A stretch of 64,000 nt of DNA, from NCBI GenBank assembly GCA_025403435.1, contig CM046342.1, positions 16,804,519-16,868,518 of the forward strand, in the 5' to 3' direction. Numbering within the stretch: position 1 is the first letter of the stretch; each line of letters begins with the position of its first letter. The position numbers and the translations under genes are program-made. Positions 56,636-64,000 of the stretch are shown here, piece by piece. Source of the stretch: Artocarpus heterophyllus. Its lineage: Eukaryota; Streptophyta; Magnoliopsida; Rosales; Moraceae. The notes under the pieces are model-generated. The model had not been told where the DNA came from, did not search any database, and saw only the letters and a list, made by a program, of their open reading frames with translations.

Positions 56636-56845
56636 TTTTTGGGGTAAATGACTTTTTTTTTTGCACCAAAAAACAAGCTTTTTGAGTATAAAAACTGTTT
56701 CAGTTTTTTTTTTTCTATTCTATTGAGGTTCCTTTTCTTACTACAGTTTTTTTTCTTATTTTTTTTAAAAAAATTAGAGCAGTTTTACTGCATAGAAAAA
56801 ATACATTTTTTGTGCTAAAAAAAGAAGTCATTTGTCCAATTCAAT
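56636..56845. mobile_element. Small foldback MITE-like element
   Basis: Inverted ends GGTAAATGACTTTTTTTTTT GCACC and TGTGCTAAAAAAAGAAGTCATTTGTCC flank a ~210-bp segment with a second internal inversion (AAAACTGTTT / AGCAGTTTTACTG). No clear TSD because both flanks are T-rich. Confidence 0.45.
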
Positions 56846-58189
56846 TTTTTTTTTTGGCTCTTTTTTCAAAATACCCTTTGAATAGATTTCCATAGTAATT
56901 AGTACAGCACAAATTGCAACGGCCTACAAATTAATGAGAGATGTGTACATGGCAAAACTTGAAATAGCCCGTTCTAAAGCCAACAAACAGCACACGTGAG
57001 GTAAAAGCGTCCTATATAGGTGATAAAAAGAAAAGGGGAAAAAAAAAGGAGGTAAGTGCAATTACTTATGTCATGACTCAATCTCCATCTTAAGTATTTA
57101 GCTAAAGAACGTCATTTCTTTGATTTAAAGGAAGGTTTTGTTAGTCCATAAAAGGAGGTAAACTTTTCTTTGAAAAGTACATAAACTATAAAGAACTTTA
57201 TTGCTAAGCACGCAACATCAAAGTTGACGTAGGTTAATAAAGAAAAAATAATTTCCAGTACAATAATGTTCAGACATTTTAAACCCTCTCTCTCTTGATC
57301 ATATATTAATTAAGCTAGCTTCTGGACCCTTGGACTTCTTATCCTAAAATAAAAAGAAAGAAAAGAAAAAACAAAAGCAACATTATAGGACTGTAAATGG
57401 TATGATCCTAGACTATTGGTACCTTTTGATCATGGGGACAAAATTATACCTCAGGTTTTTTTCTTAATCTATCTGTGATCTCAGTAGATTGTTCTTAATA
57501 GTAATATAAAAGTAGTACGGATCTTTTTTTCAAGTAAAAAAAATTTAGAGAAAAAAATATATTTACCAGCTTCATATAGAAGAATTTTATTTTTTATTTT
57601 TTTTTTATAAATAGGCCGAGTTTTTTATATTTATATTTACATTTATTTTTAATATTTAGGATCCGTAGGGGTTCCACATATGAAATTCAAGGCTGACTAG
57701 CTAGTGGCGACAATGGCTAAGCATTTTCTTTCGTTGAAAGCACCAACGATAATTGGAGCCAACCAGGGACGGGGTTGGTGATCCCATCATTGCGTGAAAG
57801 TTGAAGCACTGACGTATCCACATACTGCAATGAATTATCATTATCTTTTAACTTTTATTGTTGTTGGAATGATCATAACTAGCTTATGAGCCTAAATATA
57901 ATTATATTAGAAAAAAAAATTAAAAACTGCTCTAGCTCATACGAGGAGATCAGGGAAAAAAATGTAAATAACTTTCCACATTTTGAAGTGTGAACTAACC
58001 CAAGAGTACCATTGACATATCAGATTGTGCCTTAGAATGGTCCCATTTGTTTCTTTGATGTTACTAGGTGTTGGGTACGATTAGGATTAGGCAAAGACAT
58101 AACCATTTAAAAGGACCCTCTATTTAGTACCCATCGTTACGTTGGCTTGAGCCTCTATTCTTGTGTGGTTGGCTTCACCAAAACACTTA
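56846..58189. other. No gene seen
   Basis: AT-rich, with short low-complexity runs and a slightly more GC-rich patch at 57655-57835. No ORF over 60 codons and no recognised family. Confidence 0.45.
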
Positions 58190-58367
58190 TAGGATGTTTG
58201 GAAGAGTGGTGGGAACCGGTGGTGGGAACCACTTTTACTGTAGCATGTGAGAGTTTTATACTGTAGCATATTTTTTTATTGTTACTATAGCATATGAGAG
58301 CTTTACACTGTTCATAACTAAGATTGTGGTGGGAACTGAGTGGTTCCCACCACTGCCAAACACCCCC
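58190..58367. mobile_element. Tourist-like MITE, copy 8 (best preserved)
   Basis: TTA at 58187-58189 and 58368-58370 flank 178 bp with ends TAGGATGTTTGGAAG / CTGCCAAACACCCCC and inner inverted repeats GGTGGGAACC / GGTTCCCACC. The core reads ACTGTAGCATGTGAGAGTTT TATACTGTAGC with an inverted partner. The TTA duplication and the TGTTTGG-type ends point to the PIF/Harbinger Tourist group. Confidence 0.8.
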
Positions 58368-58812
58368 TTAGTTTTGAATTATTTATATTCAAAAAATTCT
58401 TGTCATTTTTACATGTTAAAATTATACCACTTATAAAATTGTGAACCTTAGTCTAATATGTTGCGTATTTTTTGAGTCAGATCTTACTGTTTTGTTAATA
58501 ACGAGGTTATAACTCAAAATATTAAATAGAATTGCTCTTTATATTCTTTTAGTCCTTCAAGGGCTGTTCACAAAAGGGGAAAAAAAGGAACCCAAACGCT
58601 AGGGAAATAACTGGATAAAATTGATCAAAAAATTAGCTGTTATGTCAAAAATACAATTATTACGACTTAAATAATCATAACGTTCGTCACTATTCTTATT
58701 CTATTGTAAGTATCAAAAGAAATGTCAAAACGTACTAATAAGGGAACAAGGAAGATTAGCAAAAAAAGAAGAAGAAAAAGGAAAGGGGAGTGTTTATTAG
58801 TCTAGGAGAAGA
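58368..58812. other. No gene seen
   Basis: Short AT-rich stretch between the MITE and the copia LTR; nothing recognised. Confidence 0.45.
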
Positions 58813-59319
58813 TGTTAGGAAATTTTAGTTCCCTGTTAGTTTATGGTTAATATATTAATATAACAATTATATTATGGTTATTTAATTATAGTGGACTAAT
58901 TTAAGTGGCTTATTTATGGAAAGCTCATAGGCTACTAACCGAGTATAGATTTAATGAGCGGATACCTAATATTAACTTAACTAGGTTTTATGGGACCCTA
59001 GTGGAAAAGTATATAAATACATTATAGGTTATGGTCCTTAACACATCAAATTATTCTAAAACTTTCTCCTCTCCCATTAAGAAGAGAAAAAACCCATTGA
59101 AGACTAAGGTGATTTGATTGAGGAAAAGAATAACCTGTTCATCCCGTTCGTCTATCATCGTAGAAATTCTACACAAGAGTTGATAGCTACTACCATAGAT
59201 ACAGATATTTATTCCTAATTCAGTTTCTCGATAATCTGGTATGGTATAATCTTAGGACTGTAATATGATTATTCTAGGGTTCTATAGAATTATGAATATG
59301 TAGGATAAGAATTCTATCA
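58813..59319 (+). mobile_element. 5' LTR of the second Ty1/copia element
   Basis: 507 bp from TGTTAGGAAATTTTAG to ATTCTATCA, directly followed by a canonical copia primer site. A TATA box (TATATAAATA, 59010-59019) lies about 200 bp in. The 3' LTR is not present in the window because the 3' part is interrupted at 63251. Confidence 0.85.
59010..59019 (+). promoter_or_regulatory. TATA box of the second copia LTR
   Basis: TATATAAATA at +198 of the LTR, a normal position for the U3 promoter of a short copia LTR. Confidence 0.5.
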
Positions 59320-59321
59320 AG

Positions 59322-59333
59322 TGGTATCAGAGC
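59322..59333 (+). promoter_or_regulatory. Primer-binding site, initiator tRNA-Met
   Basis: TGGTATCAGAGC, the standard plant copia site, two bases after the LTR end. Confidence 0.9.
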
Positions 59334-60360
59334 GATTATCATGTTAGGTTTTTAGAATTAACTCACACAAATTTTGTTTTGTTTTCTATTCTTTCGCTAT
59401 TTTGGAATTTTTTGGATAGAAAATTTTTTGGATTTTTGTATGACTTGTTGTTCTTGCATTATTTTTGGCTAAGAAATTATTGTTTTGATTAATCCATGGT
59501 GTTGTTGTGGGTTATTGAGGATTAAAGAATTGAATTAAAGTGAGAAAAAACCAAAATTTTTGGGAACTTTTTGACTTTTCATACGGATCTTACGTCGCAA
59601 AATAACGATGGAGCGTCGTGGCACTAGTGGAGTGCGTCGCTGTACTCATTAAGAGGTGGCTATGAAAATAGAGCACTACAATGTCCGTGGGGTGGGCTGC
59701 AGTGCTGCGGGTGCTATGTTGCAAAAATTGTAGCTCAACACCGCCCGTTGGGGTGCACTGCAACGTTGCAAACAGAGGCCAGAGCACCGCGATGCCTGTT
59801 GGGGCACGCTGCAGCCCTTCGGCAAATTCTACGCAGTGTTGTGGCGAACAATTGTTTTGATTATTGTTAAGGATTAAAATTTGCATAGTTTGCATCTTAT
59901 ATTTTGATTAAATTGATTGAAACAACATGTTACCAAATTAACCTCTATTATGTAGATTAATAAAATTAGATAATTAAAATATTTGTGTGTTTGTTATTTA
60001 TGTGAATTGTGATCAGCCCAAAGGTAGGTTACCATTTAGCCAAATAACCGACACAGTTGTGATAATAAATATGTGACAATGATAAAGCTTTCCATGTGAA
60101 TAATAGTCGGTCCAAAGAAAGGCTATTATTTGACAGGATTTATTGTCGATATTTGATTACTTTGTTGAGAGTACCACTTACAATTGATGTCTCTGTCCAA
60201 AGACTAGACATTGATGTTGTGCTAGGTATCTTGTGATGGGGCCCCAATTTTGTTCTGTTATGTCATTTGTTTGTTTTATTATGACAATTTTTTTTATTAT
60301 GAGTATTTTCTTTTATTTTGTTCTTTATTCAGTTTCTACTGCTATTGTTACAAATGTTTC
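59334..60360 (+). other. Untranslated leader of the second copia, with GC-rich degenerate repeats
   Basis: About 1 kb separates the primer site from the first gag similarity. At 59660-59830 three related GC-rich units recur (TGGGGTGGGCTGCAGTGC, TTGGGGTGCACTGCAACG, TTGGGGCACGCTGCAGC). No conserved ORF; the 101-codon minus-strand open frame here merely reflects the repeats. Confidence 0.55.
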
Positions 60361-60379
60361 TGCTCAAGTTAACAATATC

Positions 60380-60740
60380 TCAATGCTAAATGGGACAATT
60401 TTAGGGTTTGGAAAAAGAACGTGGAAATCATTCTAGGATGTATGGACTTAGACCTTGCGCTAAGGGAAGAGCGACTCACTTCTACTATGGAAAACCCAAA
60501 TGAAACAAAAATTAAGAAATGGAATTGCTTTTATTGCATATGTCTAGAGATCATGAAACCAATCTCTTAGAACAAGAGAAAGAAGAGAGCTAAGTAAGCT
60601 GTAGTTCGAACACCTCCACAGAAGAAACTAAAGAGGTAGGATAAGAAATTTACCTACTATTTCTACAAGAAGGGAGGATACATGAAGAAAGAGTGTTCTA
60701 AATACGCCGCTTGGTTTGAAAAGAAGAGTGTGCTTTAGTT
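60380..60740 (+). pseudogene. Second copia: gag relic with altered zinc knuckle
   Basis: Reading from about 60386 the segment matches the copia gag start (LNGTNFRVWKKNVEIIL, LDLALREERL). The zinc knuckle region (about 60655-60705) reads as Y-F-Y-x4-Y-x4-C where the family has C-x2-C-x4-H-x4-C, so three of four metal ligands are Tyr. Most of gag between these parts is deleted (the segment is only ~360 bp). Stops are present. Confidence 0.7.
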
Positions 60741-62020
60741 TGTTTTGAAGTTACTTTAGCGTCTATATCTAAGATACTTGGTGGGTAGATTCTGGTACTA
60801 CTACTTACATAAGTATGTCTTTGTAGAGTTGCCTATGGAGTCGAGCACCAAGTGATGCTAAAAGATTCATCTTTGTGGGAGCTAGCAATAAAGTTGCAGT
60901 TGAAGCTATAGAACATTTTAGATTATTGTTAAAAATCAGATTTTATTTAGATTTGAATGAGACTAATATTGCACCGTCTTTTGGACAGTATTTAATTTCT
61001 ATTTCTAGTTTGGACAAATCCAGTTATTCTTATTCCTTTGGAAATAATAAAGTTATTTTTTTTTTCAAAATTCAAATCTCTTTGGTACCAGTTCTTTAAT
61101 TGATAATATTTATATGCTTGATAATATTAATTCTTATAATAACATACTGCATAATGGTACACGCAGTACAAAGCGTAAATTAAATGAGGATCCCCCCACC
61201 TTATGGCATAAGCGTTTAGGTTATATCTCTAAACAAATAATTAAAAGACTTGTGTCTGACAAAATTCTTGACCCCCTAGATTTAACAGACTTTTAAGTTT
61301 GCGTTGAGTGCATCAAGGAAAAACAGACAAACATAAGAAAATTAGGTGCCGACAGATATAAAGACATCTTAAAACCTACGCATACTGATATCTGTGGTCT
61401 ATTTCCAACAGCTTCTTGAAATAGCCAATAGTATTTCATTACATTCATAGATGACTACTCAAGATACAGTTAACTATATTTAATATATGAGAAGTTTGAA
61501 TCCTTGGAAGTTTTTAAGTCTTTTAAAGCCAAAGTTGAGTTTCAACTTGGCAAGAACATTAAAGTTGCCAAATCTGACCATGGTGATGACTATTATAGTA
61601 GAAATGACAGGTCAAGAGAACAATGTCTTGGACTCTTCGCCCTCTTCTTAAAAGAATGTGGAATCGTCTTGTAATGCACAATGTCGGGCAAACCTAGCAT
61701 GAACAATGATGCTGAGAGACAAAATAGAACGCTTTAGGGCATGGTGAGAAGCATGGTTAGTCATTCTTCTTTACTTGAATCGCTTTAAGGAGAAGCATTA
61801 AAGATTGTAGCATATATTCTTAACAGGATTTCAAGCCAAGCAGTAGCCAAAACCCCCTTATGAGTTATAGACATGTAAAACGCCTAGCATAAGGCACTTG
61901 CAAATTTGGGGTTGTCTAGTTGAGGCACGACCTTATAGGCAAAATGAAAAGAAACTGGACTTAAGAACGGTTAGTTGTTACTTTGTTAGGTACGCTGAGC
62001 ACTCTCGGGGCTTTAACAAG
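60741..62020 (+). pseudogene. Second copia: protease and integrase relic
   Basis: Protease start WVDSGTTTYIS at about 60785 (D-S-G). 60875-61060 continues (VAVEAIEHFRLLL, FYLDLNETNIAPSF, LISISSLDKS). Then the integrase-side blocks LWHKRLGYISKQIIKRLVSD (61200-61260), TDICGLFPTAS (about 61383-61420), ITFIDDYSRY (about 61441-61470), a KSDHGDDYYSRN-like core block (about 61570-61610), MSGKPSMNNDAERQNRTL (about 61682-61735) and RPYRQNEKKLDLRTVSCYFV (61930-61990). Intervening stops (e.g. 61295, 61420) break the frame. Confidence 0.82.
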
Positions 62021-63170
62021 TTAAAGAAATCCATCTATGGTCTCAAGCAGGCTTCCCGTCAATGGTATTACAAGTTTCATTAAGTTATTATCTCGTATGG
62101 TTTTGAGGTAAATGTGGTTGATGATTGTGCATATCACAAGTTTAGTGGGAGAAAATTTATCTTTTTAATTTTGTATGTCGATGATATTCTATTAGCTAGT
62201 AGGGATATAGGCTTATTGTATGAAACCAAGAGATTTATGATAAAGAATTTTGAGATAAAAGATTTCAGAGACGCCTTTTTTGTATTAGGTATATAGATAT
62301 TAGAAGATCGCTCTCGAAGTATCCTTGGGTTATCACAAAAGAGTTATATCGAAAAGGTTTTAAGTAGATTCAGTATGAAAGATTATTCATCAGGAGATTT
62401 GCTCATAGCTAAATGAGACAAGTTTAGTCTTGGTCAATGCCCCAAGAATGACTTTGAAAGGAAAGTGGTGCAAAAGATTCCTTATGCGTCTGTTATAGGA
62501 AGTCTAATGTATTCTCAAGTTTGTACACGTCCAGACATAGCTTTAATAGTGGGAGCATTGGGCAGATATTTGAGTAAGCCAAGAATAGATCATTAGAAAG
62601 CAGCCAAATGGATTATACGTTATTTGCAAAGAACAAAAGACTACGTACTTACCTATCAGAGATCAAACAGTTTGGAGATCATTCGGTATTCTAACTTCAA
62701 TTATGCAGAATGCTAAGATGGTAAATGTTCCATCTTGAGTTATGTTTTATATGTTGGCTGAAAGAGCAATTTCTTAAAAGAATGTTAAGCAGACACTCAT
62801 AGCTTCTTCAACCATGGCTGCAGAATTCATAGTTTGTTATAAGGCATCTAATCATGGAATATGGTTGCAGAACTTTGTCATTGGACTGCGTGTGGTAGGT
62901 GGTGTTGAACAGCCATTAAAGATATATTGTGATAATAAATCAACAATGCTATATTCCAACAATAACAACAGAAGCTCTACAAAGTTAAAGCATATTAACA
63001 TTAAGTCTTTGGTTGTTAAGGAAAGAGTTCAGAGTGGTCAGGTTTCTATAGAGCATACAGGAATAAACTCTATGCTAGCAGATCCATTAACCAAAGGCTT
63101 ACCTCCTAACATCTTTATGAGCACACTGCTCATATGGGTGTTGGTTTATTTGATGATACTTTAATTTAGA
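62020..63170 (+). pseudogene. Second copia: RT and RNase H relic, fused to integrase by a deletion
   Basis: Integrase C-terminal similarity ends at about 62015 and the next codons are RT (LKKSIYGLKQASRQWYYKF), so the linker and the first RT finger blocks are missing. The active site FLILYVDDILLAS is intact at 62160-62200 (YVDD at 62174-62185). RT continues through KSYIEKVLSRFSMKDY and YASVIGSLMYSQVCTRPDIA, and RNase H through TMAAEFIVCYKASNHGIW, LKIYCDNKSTMLYSN and MLADPLTKGLP (62814-63110). The frame is broken by stops at about 62296, 62415, 62597 and 62717. Confidence 0.85.
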
Positions 63171-63250
63171 GGGAGTTAACTTTGCATGTTTTGTGTTTTA
63201 CTTAAACATTTATATGTTTGTTTTAATTTTCTATAGAATAAAGTTGATGA

Positions 63251-64000
63251 TGTCACAACCCACTTTTTCTCCCAGCTGTGAAAGACTTTTCTTTTTATTT
63301 TATATATATATACTTACGTATAGGTGTAAAACTTAGGAATTTTTTTTTTTAAGGACAAGTCATTCATGTGAAGTTTAGAAACTCATCAGGTGGAAACAGA
63401 TACATATATTTACATAACACACTCTCTTTTTCAATACTGTTGCTAAATATTCTCAAGAGAGGTTTTGATATACCTAAATATATTCAGTTCTTACATAGCA
63501 TGTTCAAAGAAAACAAGTTTAAAATATACAGTAGCAGAAACATAACTGTGGCGGCATCCATACCCCTTTCTGCTCATTACTCATCACCCTCCGCCAGCTC
63601 ATCAGTGACTTGGTTCTGACCTTCTAGTAGGAATACCTACAGCATGAATTACTTAATGAGCTTACGCCTAGTAAGTTCCATATAACCCACATGCTTATTC
63701 AATAAAATGTATAAACCTTCTTTATTATTTTTATTTCTTATCTTTAACTAGGGCCCAAGTGTTCGTACCATTGCGCACTTAGGTCTACGTAACACCGTGA
63801 CCATACTATATCCTTGAACTCCTCTTGAATCAGGAGTCGGTACGACACCTTTCTTAATTTCTGGTGACATAATTACCAGTCCAATTATTATGGTTAACAT
63901 ACCATGCATGAAGTGACAAATGCATGTTATACACCATACATAAATACTCTTGTACAAAATAGTATACACTGGTACATACTTTTATACTTATAGGTATACG
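63251..64000 (-). mobile_element. LTR E, long gypsy-type LTR (partial, runs off the window)
   Basis: TGTCACAACCC begins at 63251, interrupting the 3' untranslated part of the second copia. This end resembles the starts, on this strand, of LTR B (TGTCACGTCC) and LTR C (TGTCACACCCC). The motif AATGAGCTTACGCCTAGTAAG at 63656-63676 is the same 3'-region signature in the same orientation as in B and C, hence minus strand. The other border and TSD lie beyond 64000. Confidence 0.65.

Noticed and set aside
59590..59895. 101-codon minus-strand open frame with internal repeats
   Set aside because: The repeats are those of the GC-rich copia leader; no family match and wrong strand for the element.
1..64000. 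A novel defence or biosynthetic gene system
   Set aside because: The window holds one ordinary nuclear gene and layered transposon relics. No cluster of unknown intact genes is present.

Overview
This is a 64 kb piece of an angiosperm nuclear genome, very probably a eudicot. The evidence is introns with GT-AG borders, a chloroplast-import gene, an annexin relic, low GC content over most of the window, and dense nested plant transposons (Ty3/gypsy Athila, Tat/Retand and long TGTAACACCC-type LTRs; Ty1/copia SIRE-like and a second copia; LINE, SINE, CACTA, Tourist-like and Mutator-like MITEs). There is no bacterial operon, CRISPR array, rRNA or convincing tRNA. Coordinates of decayed elements are approximate unless a target-site duplication (TSD) is stated.

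Layout. 1-13.1 kb: a decayed Athila-type gypsy element (LTR end, primer site, gag relic, then 3' region and 3' LTR part). It is split by two long solo LTRs of opposite orientation sitting back to back (1911-5098 and 5104-8641, with AACAC at all three borders) and by a further LTR-like element (8798-10732). 13.1-18.15 kb: a SIRE-like copia element (LTR, primer site, gag, integrase, part of RT), cut off inside RT. 18.18-20.28 kb: an annexin pseudogene, five exon remnants with one stop and two frameshifts, fused to the truncated copia. 21.1-26.2 kb: repeats, three MITEs and a CACTA TNP2-type transposase relic. 27.9-34.07 kb, minus strand: the one intact gene, a TIC22-like chloroplast inner-envelope/intermembrane-space import protein with seven phase-0 exons (314 codons plus stop). 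Its introns hold a foldback MITE, a 5'-truncated LINE and a SINE-like insert. 34.5-37.6 kb: four more MITEs and an LTR-like fragment. 37.7-41.1 kb: a second Athila copy (integrase and 3' region). 41.4-54.4 kb: a GC-richer Tat/Retand gypsy element on the minus strand, with an antisense additional ORF and two nested solo LTRs with 5-bp TSDs. 54.4-58.8 kb: mostly unrecognised sequence plus two MITE-like elements. 58.8-63.25 kb: a second copia element with LTR, primer site and internally deleted pol. From 63.25 kb another long LTR runs off the window.

How it works together: only the TIC22-like gene looks functional. The rest is a layered transposon graveyard whose relative insertion order can be read from TSDs. 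I found no credible new molecular system. The observations most worth checking are the palindromic TTCGGCCTGCCGAA clusters shared by otherwise different LTR elements, the back-to-back solo LTR pair, the eight-copy TTA-flanked MITE family, and the copia-annexin junction.
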